Positions 1 through 8,800 of a DNA stretch of 12,085 nt are shown here, piece by piece. Numbering within the stretch: position 1 is the stretch's first letter; each line of letters begins with the position of its first letter. A model generated the notes under the pieces. That model was given only the letters and a program-made list of their open reading frames with translations. It was not told the DNA's origin and ran no database searches. The stretch spans positions 1-12,085 of the forward strand of contig JAEXTA010000126.1 in NCBI GenBank assembly GCA_023453665.1. The letters are read 5' to 3'. A program made the translations under genes and the position numbers. Source of the stretch: Bacteroidota bacterium. Its GTDB lineage: Bacteria; Bacteroidota; Ignavibacteria; Ignavibacteriales; Ignavibacteriaceae.

Positions 1-1073
1 TACCATTTTGCTTTATCTTCATTACCAAACATTTCAGATGTTTCGGTAAGATCTTTTGAGGATTGATTTTCAGAAACCGGATTAACACCTTCAAGAAATG
101 CTCTTCGTTCTGCTTTGTACATTGGACCAAAATCTCTTTTCAGGTACGAGGATATAAAAACAAAAAGAAGCATTAGAATAGGATAAAATCTATAGGGCAA
201 TGTTTGAATAAAAACGGTATATGAATTTTCAGTTGAACCGATTGACGTTAATCCATCCTGTATCAAACCAAGTTCATAACCGATCCACGAACTGACAATA
301 AAAATACTTGCAACGGGTGCAGCTGTGGAATCAACAATGAAAGAAAGTTTTTCACGTGAGATTTTCAATTTGTCCGTAACCGGTCTCATAAGGTTGCCAA
401 CCACTAAAGTGTTCGCATAGTCATCAAAGAAAATTATTATTCCAGATAACCAGCTTGAGAGTAACCCGCTTCTTCGTGTTCGTGCAAATTTTGTAACAAC
501 ATTTGCAATACCACGGGTTCCCCCACATTTGGAGATTAACCCAATAACACCGCCAAATAATAATGTGAAAACTATTATCTGAATATGCGATTTATCAAAC
601 AACGCATTGATAATGTAATAATCGGTCAACCGCAAAAATCCGGCAACAGGGTCGTAGTTATTTACAATTAATGAACCTGAAAAAATTCCTATCAGAAGAG
701 AAATGATCACCTGCCTGAAAATTAATGCCAGTGCAATCGAAATAAGCGGCGGTAGAATGGTTAAAATTCCCGGAAGAACCTGAGTTGATGTTGACAATTT
801 CTGAAAACCATTTACAACAATTGTATACTTACCGCTTTCGCTGATTACCAGTGATGTATCAATTATATTTCCAACCGGTATAAGAAAAGCGGAAAATGAT
901 TCTTCACCATTAATAAACGATACTTTGATTTGCCTGAGTGAATCAGGAAGATTTTCAATTTTAATCTTTGTACTTAAACCGGAAATTGAAATGGGCTGTA
1001 CTTGGATTGACTGCGGAAATGCTTCAATGAATAAAAATAAAGCCAGCAGGAAAAGTAATTTTATTTTATTCAC
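1..1073 (-). CDS. Na+/H+ antiporter, NhaC family, with exported N-terminal domain (partial, 3' end missing)
   Basis: The reverse strand reads open from a GTG at 1073-1071 to the window edge, giving 357 residues with no stop. Residues 1-20 look like a signal peptide (MNKIK then a hydrophobic run ending near AFPQS). Residues about 22-100 are a polar, probably beta-rich stretch. Membrane helices follow from about residue 100. The segment FFDDYANTLVVGNLMRPVTD (about 215-234) and the following VDSTAAPVASIFIVSSWIGYE are typical of the NhaC/UPF0056-like antiporter family, which exchanges cytoplasmic Na+ for external protons across the inner membrane. Family members usually begin directly with membrane helices, so the exported domain is an addition. 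The C-terminal helices lie outside the window. No ATG precedes the first helix, so the GTG start is preferred; the purine-rich AAGAGAG lies just upstream but only 3 bases away, so the exact start is moderately certain. The gene is divergent from the lipoprotein gene at 1202, with a 128-base gap. I see no convincing promoter there. Confidence 0.88.
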   Translation of the reverse strand, partial: MNKIKLLFLLALFLFIEAFPQSIQVQPISISGLSTKIKIENLPDSLRQIKVSFINGEESFSAFLIPVGNIIDTSLVISESGKYTIVVNGFQKLSTSTQVLPGILTILPPLISIALALIFRQVIISLLIGIFSGSLIVNNYDPVAGFLRLTDYYIINALFDKSHIQIIVFTLLFGGVIGLISKCGGTRGIANVVTKFARTRRSGLLSSWLSGIIIFFDDYANTLVVGNLMRPVTDKLKISREKLSFIVDSTAAPVASIFIVSSWIGYELGLIQDGLTSIGSTENSYTVFIQTLPYRFYPILMLLFVFISSYLKRDFGPMYKAERRAFLEGVNPVSENQSSKDLTETSEMFGNEDKAKW

Positions 1074-1201
1074 AAACTCTCTTATCAATATTTTTTGTTG
1101 AGTTGTTTGATATTCAGTTTTGTTCCGGCGAAATATAAACGCTGCTGAAATAAAACAAAAATAATTCTTATATTTTCATCAACTTCTTTACAAATATTCT
1201 G

Positions 1202-2371
1202 ATGAATAAAAAACTTATAGTTGTTATAGCTTTTCTAGCAATGATTACCGGCTGCGATAATCTGAAAATCAAGGATGATATTTTCATCAACTCTGCGTCG
1301 CTGAAAGGAATGGTGATAAATTCTATCAACGGTGACACTCTAACGAACAATAATTTATCAGGGCTTATCAACCTCAGCCTTCCTGCTAATAACAATTACA
1401 ACAAACTTGTTATTGATAGTACAGTTTCATTTGAAGGAACGATCATATATTCAGTTCTGCTTGAATTCCCCAACCCGGTTTACAATGTATTTGGTGTTTT
1501 CGATGAGCAGCTGCGCCCAATGATAATCGACCGCTCTCTGAATGGTTATCTTGATATTTCATTTCATAACAGGAATAATAAAACATATATAAAACTTAAT
1601 GAGACATTTCTTTCAAAGGATATTTTTGAACTGAACAGGTTATCAATTTATTCGGTTGATACCAATAATGTCGACCTGATCTTTCGTTCATATACAAGAC
1701 TTAAAACACCTGATAATGAGTACACACAGAGAATTATTGAGTTCAATGATGAACGCATCAAGACAGAAGTCAACAGTGTAAAAACTTCTTTACTTTCAGG
1801 TAAAGGTGATGTTTTTTTATTCGATAATGATTTCAAAAAATATCTAAGTTCATCTGATATGTTTTCTGGTTTTGTAAGAGGTGAAGTGAAGATGTTGTCA
1901 TATCCCTATACAAACGAAATGTTAAGTGATCATGAATCTGCCATGCGATCTGCACAAAACACTGATACATTAATGAAAAGTATTGACGCTGATATTAAAA
2001 GCTATTCTATGACCTTAACGGAAGGGTGGAAAGAAGATTCAACATGGACAATCTCAAAAAATGTAAGAACATCTTTGTTCGGCACAATATATAAAAATAC
2101 AGTTGCCGGAGCTTCAATTTGTATTGCTCCTATTGCATTGAGAGATTCAACTGAGTTTTATTCACTTCTGCCGCTAAAGAATATCCAGACCGGCAAATAT
2201 ACACTGCGGTATTCCGATAAGAGGGATAACGGGATAACTTATCTGCAATATTTTGAGTATTCATTCTGCGACAAAAAATTTCTTGTGATCTTTGAAGCCG
2301 GAAAATCCGCCTACGAAAGAAATAAAATTATGTACGAAAAAATCATTAACTCTTTCACAATTGACTGCTGA
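1202..2371 (+). CDS. predicted lipoprotein of unknown function
   Basis: 389 residues. The N-terminus is a lipoprotein signal: MNKK, a hydrophobic run, then MITGC, with Cys18 as the predicted lipidated residue. Asp follows the Cys, but the E. coli rule that this retains a protein in the inner membrane may not apply here. I do not recognise residues 19-250, which look beta-rich. Residues about 265-389 (a GW after a beta strand, alternating hydrophobic strands, a YFEYSF strand, then a helix ending in EKIINSF) resemble the general shape of PsbP/DcrB-like domains; this is a weak fold-level guess. Cys307, Cys356 and the terminal Cys389 could form a disulfide. Upstream of the ATG there is no clear Shine-Dalgarno sequence. 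The stop codon overlaps the next start by one base (TGATG), so it heads a coupled operon with the EthD-like and SixA genes. Confidence 0.85.
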   Translation: MNKKLIVVIAFLAMITGCDNLKIKDDIFINSASLKGMVINSINGDTLTNNNLSGLINLSLPANNNYNKLVIDSTVSFEGTIIYSVLLEFPNPVYNVFGVFDEQLRPMIIDRSLNGYLDISFHNRNNKTYIKLNETFLSKDIFELNRLSIYSVDTNNVDLIFRSYTRLKTPDNEYTQRIIEFNDERIKTEVNSVKTSLLSGKGDVFLFDNDFKKYLSSSDMFSGFVRGEVKMLSYPYTNEMLSDHESAMRSAQNTDTLMKSIDADIKSYSMTLTEGWKEDSTWTISKNVRTSLFGTIYKNTVAGASICIAPIALRDSTEFYSLLPLKNIQTGKYTLRYSDKRDNGITYLQYFEYSFCDKKFLVIFEAGKSAYERNKIMYEKIINSFTIDC

Positions 2372-2664
2372 TGTATAAAATTCTTTTTCTCCTCAAAAAA
2401 AGTAAAGACGAAAGTATTATCAATCACTTTAATGATTTTATCATTAAGTACCTTTCAGAGATAACGGGTACAGAAGTGAAAAGCGCTGTTGTTGAAAGCA
2501 ACCTGCTTCTTGAACAGAAGTATGAAGCATATTGTGAAATAAGCACCGATTCAAAAGACGAAATGAACAGACTTATGAGTTCGGAAAAAGGCAAACTTTT
2601 GAATAAGGATTTATTTGACTTCCATAAACACATTGATATTATAACAGTAAACTACGGTAAATAA
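2371..2664 (+). CDS. small EthD-like / dimeric alpha-beta barrel protein (tentative)
   Basis: 97 residues, cytoplasmic, with no signal or membrane segment. It begins MYKILFLLKK, a strand that in EthD-type dimeric ferredoxin-like barrels is followed by a helix (here DESIINHFNDFIIKYL). A second strand (YEAYCEIS) comes next, then a helix containing MNRLMSSEKGKLL, and a final segment KDLFDFHKHIDIITVNY. That last arrangement matches the EthD pattern in which a helix ending in SPEG-like residues is followed by DxxxF and a closing strand. Assignment is by fold pattern only, and no catalytic role is claimed. The ATG overlaps the last base of the preceding stop, and the next gene starts after one spacer base, so it is very likely co-translated with both neighbours. 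Confidence 0.75.
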   Translation: MYKILFLLKKSKDESIINHFNDFIIKYLSEITGTEVKSAVVESNLLLEQKYEAYCEISTDSKDEMNRLMSSEKGKLLNKDLFDFHKHIDIITVNYGK

Positions 2665-2665
2665 A

Positions 2666-3142
2666 ATGAACCTGTACTTAATACGGCACGGCGATGCAGA
2701 ACCAGTTTCAGAATCCGGAAAAGATTATGATCGTAAACTTACACATTCGGGTATTGAACAAATGAAACTTGCCGCACAGGGCTGGCAAAGTTTGATAGAT
2801 CAGTTCGATGTTATTGTCTCCTCACCTTTGGTGAGAGCGGTTCAAACTTCGAAGATAATAGCAGATGTATTTAATTATAAAAAAGAAATTATCACCGATA
2901 ATAATCTCATCAGCGGGGGCAACACACCGGACATTATTGTCCTGGTAAATTCACTTAACGCTATAAATGTTGCACTGGTTGGCCACCAGCCTGATCTTTC
3001 GCATCACGTTTCAAAACTTATTTCAAATTCTAATGCATCAATTGCTTTTGAGAAAGGCACTATTGCAAAAATTGGTTTCACAAACAGCGTGATAACCTCT
3101 AAAGGTGTATTGAAGTTTTTAATCCCGGCGGAAAGTTTTTAA
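2666..3142 (+). CDS. sixA: SixA-type phosphohistidine phosphatase
   Basis: 158 residues, the usual length for SixA, in the short branch of the histidine phosphatase (phosphoglycerate-mutase-like) superfamily. The RHG signature is at residues 7-9, with His8 the expected phospho-acceptor. SSPLVRAVQTSKI (about 52-64) supplies the conserved arginine. GHQPD (106-110) supplies the second catalytic histidine, His107. LISGGN sits where E. coli SixA has its L-P-x-G-D loop. E. coli SixA removes phosphate from the HPt histidine of ArcB and has also been linked to the nitrogen phosphotransferase system. There is no signal peptide, so the protein is cytoplasmic. It is last in the three-gene operon, one base after the preceding stop. 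The HPt-bearing kinase at 5827-9267 is a possible substrate; that link is inference from proximity and function. Confidence 0.9.
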   Translation: MNLYLIRHGDAEPVSESGKDYDRKLTHSGIEQMKLAAQGWQSLIDQFDVIVSSPLVRAVQTSKIIADVFNYKKEIITDNNLISGGNTPDIIVLVNSLNAINVALVGHQPDLSHHVSKLISNSNASIAFEKGTIAKIGFTNSVITSKGVLKFLIPAESF

Positions 3143-3236
3143 AATTAACCCAAGTTATTCGGCGTAAAAGAATTACTCTACTATTAGAACTCGTATTAAA
3201 TAGAAAATTAGTAGATTGTTTTGAAACACATTTCTT

Positions 3237-4496
3237 CTATTTTATTATGTATAGATGGTCTGTCCTGAAGTTAGGATAAATTAAAGTCCCATTTTTTGAA
3301 ATAGCTGCTGATTCCAGACCTCTGTCAGCATCTGCAAATAGACTCCATCTGATATTTCCATCCCGTGTTACAGCATATATTGTTGATCCAGGACCGTTAT
3401 TAAAAACGGCAGCAAACACAGTTCCATCTGCATCGCAAATAAGCGAGCTTGAAATATTCATTCCCAGATTAATTTTCCATCTCAAATTTCCTGAATAATC
3501 AAGAGCGTATAATGTATCAGTTGCAAAATAAATATTACCTTCTTTATCAATGGTCGGATCGGTTCCGGAATACATTCCGCCCCTTGTATGTGAATACTTC
3601 CACCTTATGCTTCCATCAGATTTTAACGAATAAAAATTTGCTTTAGAATTATCCAGGGAATCATCCTCAACAAATAAATAAATATTGCCTTGTGCATCCA
3701 CCATAGGTCCATTCCATAGGATTTCATGTCCGAACTTCCATTTGATTTCTCTGTTTACTAAATCAAACGCAATGATTGTTATTTCTTCCAGTCCAACGCG
3801 GTTGCCAGCTATATACATTGTGTTTCCATCCGGTGAAAAAGTAAGATTTATTCTGCTTCCTCCTCCAAATTGTTCATCCTGAATTTGCCAGAGTAAATCG
3901 CCATTTTGATTTAATGCGATTAAAGTGGATTGGTTAGTAATTGAGTATATAGTTCCATCCTGACCAAGACCTAATCCCCTGTTGTAAACTATATTTCCTG
4001 TTGCATACTCCCACTTTTTCGTTCCATCAGGATTAAAGGCAAATATTTTATCGTATGCCAGATAGATCGTTCCATTAGCGCTGACAAGTGGAGTAGACAT
4101 TATTTCATATGCGATTGGATCGGTCGACCATCGAATGTTTCCATTTATATCTGCCGCAGTGAGTCTGGATGATGGATACGTGACATAATAAAAAACTGAA
4201 TCTGAACCGAAAGCAATTCCAGATTCCATATATCGGGCAGGTAATTTAGTAAATACTATTCCTTGTGTAGGACCAGAGTATTTTGATCTGCCGGTTCTCT
4301 GCATATCAGCTTGTAATGTTGGCCACGGGTTATCGCCAAGTGACGACCAGTGAATATCATCCTGCCAACCGATTTTTTGTTCCTGTGGTGGATTGATTGG
4401 TGAATCCTTACAGCCTGTCTGAATTAAGAATAATAGAATAATTATCGGAGTGAATCTTAATAAATCCCTTTTCTGCTTAGTATTAAATTTTTCCAT
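3237..4496 (-). CDS. PQQ-like beta-propeller lipoprotein
   Basis: 419 residues. A basic N-terminus and hydrophobic helix end in LIQTGC (Cys29), a lipoprotein cleavage site, followed by a proline-rich linker (DSPINPPQEQ). Residues 58-70 (PWPTLQADMQRTG) match the lead-in commonly seen in PQQ-like propellers. Seven G-x-x-x-W-type blade motifs are visible: GNIRWS (119), GTKKWE (158), GDLLWQ (199), REIKWK (249), GSIRWK (295), GNLRWK (336) and GNIRWS (380). Each is accompanied by a D-G-x-I/V-Y strand. This pattern suggests an outward-facing propeller, probably for binding or assembly rather than a PQQ-dependent dehydrogenase, because no enzyme domain is present. A good Shine-Dalgarno (GAAGGG, 4504-4509) lies 7 bases from the ATG. 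It is convergent with sixA and, on the minus strand, lies downstream of the SRP RNA gene with its own leader. Function unknown. Confidence 0.88.
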   Translation of the reverse strand: MEKFNTKQKRDLLRFTPIIILLFLIQTGCKDSPINPPQEQKIGWQDDIHWSSLGDNPWPTLQADMQRTGRSKYSGPTQGIVFTKLPARYMESGIAFGSDSVFYYVTYPSSRLTAADINGNIRWSTDPIAYEIMSTPLVSANGTIYLAYDKIFAFNPDGTKKWEYATGNIVYNRGLGLGQDGTIYSITNQSTLIALNQNGDLLWQIQDEQFGGGSRINLTFSPDGNTMYIAGNRVGLEEITIIAFDLVNREIKWKFGHEILWNGPMVDAQGNIYLFVEDDSLDNSKANFYSLKSDGSIRWKYSHTRGGMYSGTDPTIDKEGNIYFATDTLYALDYSGNLRWKINLGMNISSSLICDADGTVFAAVFNNGPGSTIYAVTRDGNIRWSLFADADRGLESAAISKNGTLIYPNFRTDHLYIIK

Positions 4497-4630
4497 ACTT
4501 CTACCCTTCTAGCTAAAAAAATTCTAAACAAATGTATTTAGTGTTTTTACAAAGATCAACAAGAAAAATTTTCTGGCAGCATTTAGCTAGTTTCTAATGA
4601 AAGATTAAAGAGCGGTGCAAACATTTTGTT

Positions 4631-4639
4631 AAAAAAAAA
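4631..4639 (-). terminator. U-tract terminator of the SRP RNA
   Basis: On the minus strand the 3' arm of the GC-rich closing helix (AGCCGGCC) is followed at once by nine T residues. The SRP RNA fold therefore acts as its own intrinsic terminator. The other side of the helix carries an eight-base homopolymer (T on plus, A on minus, 4721-4728), so plus-strand transcripts could form an equivalent structure. Confidence 0.7.
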
Positions 4640-4717
4640 GGCCGGCTACACAAGCTTTCTTCTTACCGCTGCTTCCTTCCGGACCTGACGGGGTTCAGAT
4701 TCGACCTGTTAACCGGC
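4640..4717 (-). ncRNA. ffs: signal recognition particle RNA, small bacterial type (4.5S-like)
   Basis: The minus strand contains CAGGTCCGGAAGGAAGCAG (4670-4688), the near-invariant apical hairpin of SRP RNA: a GGAA tetraloop and the asymmetric internal loop bound by the M domain of Ffh. Outward from it, ACCCCGUC faces GCAGCGGU and ACAGG faces CUUGU. The ends close with GCCGGUU (5') against AGCCGGC (3'), fixing the molecule at about 77-78 nt. That is compact: it lacks the Alu domain of the long Bacillus form and is shorter than the 114-nt E. coli RNA. The RNA forms the co-translational membrane-targeting particle with Ffh. A T9 run follows the 3' end directly and an A8 run precedes the 5' helix, so the helix may be longer in the precursor. 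I could not assign a promoter in 4718-4867, and I see nothing else in the 4497-4867 gap. Ends are accurate to a few bases. Confidence 0.95.
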
Positions 4718-4867
4718 AAATTTTTTTTCGGGCTGCTAAAATGAAGAAAATATTTTTATAGAACAAATAATATTTAATGCGTATACATTTTTAATATTAA
4801 TCTTTGCGTATTCTTTGTGCTCTTTTGGGTTAAGTAAGAGTATCGTTTAGGATGAGACATTGAATAT

Positions 4868-5812
4868 CTATTTTTTCTTCTTCACACTATTTCGTTCCCA
4901 GAAAACACCACCTTCATAACCCTGTATGGATTTATCTTTTTCAGCCAGTTCAATTCTTTTTTGTGCGATGCATGCAAATGTTTCATCAAGTTCAACACCC
5001 GAATATTTTCTGCCAAGTTTTTTTGCAACGACTGCTGTAGTGCCTGAACCTAAAAAAGGATCAAACACAAAATCACCTTCGTTAGAACTTGCAAGAATAA
5101 TTTTTGCTAAAAGTTTTTCAGGCTTTTGGGTTGGATGAATTGTATTCTCCGGCATTGACCAGAACGGAATTGTAATGTCTGTCCAGATATTTGATGGATG
5201 CGTAATTCTGAATTCACCGTCAGTTTCCTTTTTCCAGTCTTTAGGGTTTCCTGTTTCAGTTTTATATGGAGCTAATACTTTTCTCTTCATCTTCACTTCA
5301 TCTATATTAAAAGTAAACTCATCCGAGACAGTAAAGTACCAGATGTCTTCAGAACAGTTTTTCCAGTTTGCTTTTGCGCCACGTCCCTTTTCTCTTTCCC
5401 AGGTGATTCGGTTTCTAACCTTTAAATATTTCGAGGCTACTTTATAAACAGATGAAGATGATTTCCAATCGCAGCAGATATAAACAGAAGCATCTGGTTT
5501 TAGAATTTTTATCAGCGGCTTAAGCCAGCTTTCAATCCACATTTCATACTGCTCAGAAGAAATTTCTTTAAAAGAATTTTTATTAAAAGTTTTTGAAAGA
5601 TTGTAAGGTGGGTCAATGAACATCAGATCAACAAATGAATACGGAAGAAGCGGTATCACTTCGAATAAATCCTGGTTTATTATTTTTTCAGTAATATTTT
5701 GAATCGCAGATGGTTTGTTAATTCTAAGCAGAGTTTTTTTAAACTTCCTGATTTCATTTTCTGTTATTTCAAGGCTTCTGTTGTACACAGCCCGTAATTT
5801 TGTTAACGACAT
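4868..5812 (-). CDS. solitary beta-class DNA (adenine-N6) methyltransferase
   Basis: 314 residues. The catalytic motif IV DPPYNLS is at 67-73. The AdoMet-binding motif I, FDPFLGSGTT (250-259), lies near the C-terminus, and THPTQKPEKLL-type motif X residues (HPTQKPEKLLAKII, 226-239) precede it. The order IV...X-I with the variable target-recognition region between (about 150-225) defines the beta class, Pfam N6_N4_Mtase. DPPY rather than SPPY favours N6-adenine over N4-cytosine. The target sequence cannot be read from the protein; it lacks the long C-terminal extension of CcrM. No restriction endonuclease is visible in the window, so it looks like an orphan, perhaps epigenetic, methylase. The ATG lies 14 bases downstream of the hybrid kinase stop in an A/T-only leader without a Shine-Dalgarno, which suggests co-transcription with the kinase. 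Confidence 0.92.
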   Translation of the reverse strand: MSLTKLRAVYNRSLEITENEIRKFKKTLLRINKPSAIQNITEKIINQDLFEVIPLLPYSFVDLMFIDPPYNLSKTFNKNSFKEISSEQYEMWIESWLKPLIKILKPDASVYICCDWKSSSSVYKVASKYLKVRNRITWEREKGRGAKANWKNCSEDIWYFTVSDEFTFNIDEVKMKRKVLAPYKTETGNPKDWKKETDGEFRITHPSNIWTDITIPFWSMPENTIHPTQKPEKLLAKIILASSNEGDFVFDPFLGSGTTAVVAKKLGRKYSGVELDETFACIAQKRIELAEKDKSIQGYEGGVFWERNSVKKKK

Positions 5813-5826
5813 AAATATTTTTTTAA

Positions 5827-8800
5827 CTATGAATTTAGTTTTGACTGGTACTTGTTCTTAAGAAAAGAAAGTTCATCATACAACTGCTGGTAAAGCGAAA
5901 ACAATTCTTCTGCAAATTTATATGTTATTCCTGTTAAGTCATTTTTCTTGGCATTTGTCTCAATCTTTTCACCCAATGATGCAAATATCTCAATGCCAAG
6001 CGTCATACTGCTGCCTTTTAATTTGTGAGAAAAAAACTGAAGCTGTTTTGCATCTTTATTCTTAAGCGCTGTTTTAATCTCATCAACTAATACCGGAAGA
6101 TCATGAAGGTAACTTGTTAATAATTCAACAAAAAATTTTATATCACTCTCCGTTTGAATATCAAGAAGATAAACGAGATGTTCTTCATCAATTATTTTTC
6201 CGGGATCTTTTTCATTGACCGGTTCATTTTGTTTTTGGGTTAATATTTCTTCGCCCCACTTAAATAAACACTTCTGAAGTTCTTCACTTCTAATTGGTTT
6301 ACTAATAAAATCGTCAATACCTGAACTATGAAGAATATCTTTTTCTTCATCCAGTGAATTAGCAGTCATTGCAATGATTACAGGCTTATGACTACCTTTT
6401 GATTCGGAGCTGATTATTCCTGACGCTTCGTAACCGTTCATCTCAGGCATATGTATATCCATAAAAACGATGTCATACTTTTTGGTTCGTGCTGCTTCAA
6501 CCGCTTCCTTACCGTTGTTCACAATGTCAGTATAAAATCCAAGCCTTTCAAGTATTCTTGCGCCGACTTTCTGATTAACAGCATTATCATCTGCTAAAAG
6601 GATTTTTAATTCTTTTGTCTTTAGTGACACTTCAGAATTTTCCTTATTACTAAGCGATTTATCAAAAGGTTTTTCTTTAACTGACAGCGCACTGATCACT
6701 GCATTAAACAGCTGTGCATGTTTGATCGGTTTACTAAGGAAGGCAGAAAGGTTCAGGTATTCATAGTCTGAGAGTGATGTTCTCTTGCCAATTGAAGTTA
6801 GAATTATTATCGGCAGATTTTTTCTGCTTTTAATTTTTCTTAGTTCAGCGGATAGATTTATTCCATCCATTCCGGGAAGCTGATAATCCAGAATAGCAAT
6901 ATCAAAATGTTCAGGTTTAATAAGTATTTCCAGGGCTGCATCCGGTGTTGGTACAGCAATGCAGATCATGCCCCAGGTTTCCGTTTGTGCTGAAAGTATT
7001 TTCCTGTTTGTTTCATTGTCATCAACAACCAGAACTCTCTTACCTTTTAGCTGTGATGTGCTTCCCCGTAAGTATACTTTAGATTGAGATGACACGGATT
7101 CAGTAATAATCGTAAAATAAAAAGTGGCGCCTTCATTTTCTTTGCTTTCAACCCACATTGTTCCGCCCATCATTTCAGCAAGTCGTTTGCTAATTGCAAG
7201 TCCAAGTCCTGTTCCGCCGAAATGCCTTGTTGTTGAAGAGTCTACCTGGCTGAATGATTTGAACAACCTGTCCAGTTTATTTTCAGGAATTCCGATGCCT
7301 GTATCTTTTACACCAAATAAAATTTCGTAGGAACCATTTCCTGTTTTTTTTGCCGATGCAAAAACAAATACCTCGCCCTTCTCTGTAAATTTTATTGCGT
7401 TACTTATCAGGTTGGTAAATATTTGTCTGAGTCTTGTCACATCGCCTTTAATTGCTGGTGGAGTTTCATTTTCAATCAGGTAAGAAAGATCAAGCCCTTT
7501 TTCGGCCGCCCTGGAGGAAAGAAGATCAAGTGAATCTTCAATACAGTCACGCAGATCAAATGGTTGGCTTTCAAGTTCCAGCTTACCGGATTCAATTTTT
7601 GAAAAATCTAAAATGTCGTTAATGATTACGAGAAGCTGATCACCGCTCAACTGTATTGTTTCAACATATTCTTTCTGCTCTTCATTCAGTTTAGTATCCA
7701 GTAAAAGACCTGTCATCCCGATAACTCCGTTCATCGGTGTTCGTATTTCATGACTCATCAGGGCAAGGAATTCGCTTTTTAATCTTACAGCATTTTCAGC
7801 TTCGGTTACAGCATTATCTAAAAGCATATTTTTTTCGATCAGCTGCTGCTGCATTGTGTTCCGTTTTATAACCGCACCGATAGTTGCCGCCATAGTAATA
7901 AGCAGGGATTCTTCATTAACACTCCATAGCCTGTTTACCTGGCAGTCATCAAAACCTATAAATCCCCAGTAGGTTTCATCAATCATTATAGGAACAAGTA
8001 TTATGGATTTGATGTTATTGTCTATAAAAACCAATTGTTCATGTGCCGGAAGATTTTTTATCTGGAATTTCAATGTTCTTCCTGCAGAAAAATTTTCATA
8101 AAATTTTAGTGAAGCAAACCGTGAGTAGGAAAGTTTTTTCATAGCAGGGTTTAAGATCTGCGCTTCAGATTGATCGGAATTCCATTCATACAAAATGCTG
8201 ACAAACATTTCTTCTGTTTCTGTATCGAGTTGATGTTTATATATATATACCCTGTCAACTTCAGCGGCAAGTCCCAATATTCTTAATGCGGTGTTAAAAC
8301 CTTCTTCCTCAACTGTATTAGTTATTAAACTTTTTGTTGCTTCGGCTATTCCATGCAGAAGCAAGTCTTTTTTAATCAGAAGCGCTGCGTTTGCATTTCT
8401 CTCACTTACATCACGGAATAAACTCAAAAGATTTTTTTTACCATCCGAACCTTTAATGAAAGAGTTTGAAACTTCATACTGGATGTTCATCCCGTTCCAG
8501 ATTTTTACATTCCGTTCATATTTTTTTCGTATCGAATCAGTTTTAAAATCTTCAATGTATTTATCCTTTATATATTCGCTGAAAGTTTTTTCATAAAGAA
8601 CGTAGAATGGTTTATCAACAATTTCATCAGGATTTTTGCCGAACATTTCAGCATAAGCCTGGTTACACATTTTTACAATACCGAGTTCATCCGTTAACAG
8701 CATTCCATCATGTGACTGTTCCCAGATTGTTTTGAATGAATCTTCGGTAGCTTCCAGTTCGCGGGCTGATTTTAGTCGAGGTGTGATATCACGGATAGTT

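Noticed and set aside
1170..1292. 15-base direct repeat ATATTTTCATCAACT at 1170-1184 and 1278-1292, before and inside the lipoprotein gene
   Set aside because: In a 12-kb AT-rich window one such match is not surprising by rough estimate; no further copy and no structure accompany it.
3177..3215. Weak hairpin TCTACTA / TAGTAGA between the convergent sixA and propeller genes, as a possible bidirectional terminator
   Set aside because: Only seven mostly A/T pairs with a 25-base loop and no clean T-run on either side.
4509..4590. 9-bp inverted repeat CTAGCTAAA / TTTAGCTAG upstream of the beta-propeller gene
   Set aside because: Short, AT-rich and partly self-palindromic; arms are 64 bases apart and do not frame a promoter. 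Expected by chance at about this length.
4868..5812. Methyltransferase as part of a restriction-modification system
   Set aside because: Neighbours are a histidine kinase and the SRP RNA; no endonuclease or specificity subunit is encoded nearby.
8291..8596. Plus-strand ORF of 101 codons inside the kinase gene
   Set aside because: Antisense shadow of the PAS 2 to GAF region; no recognisable family.
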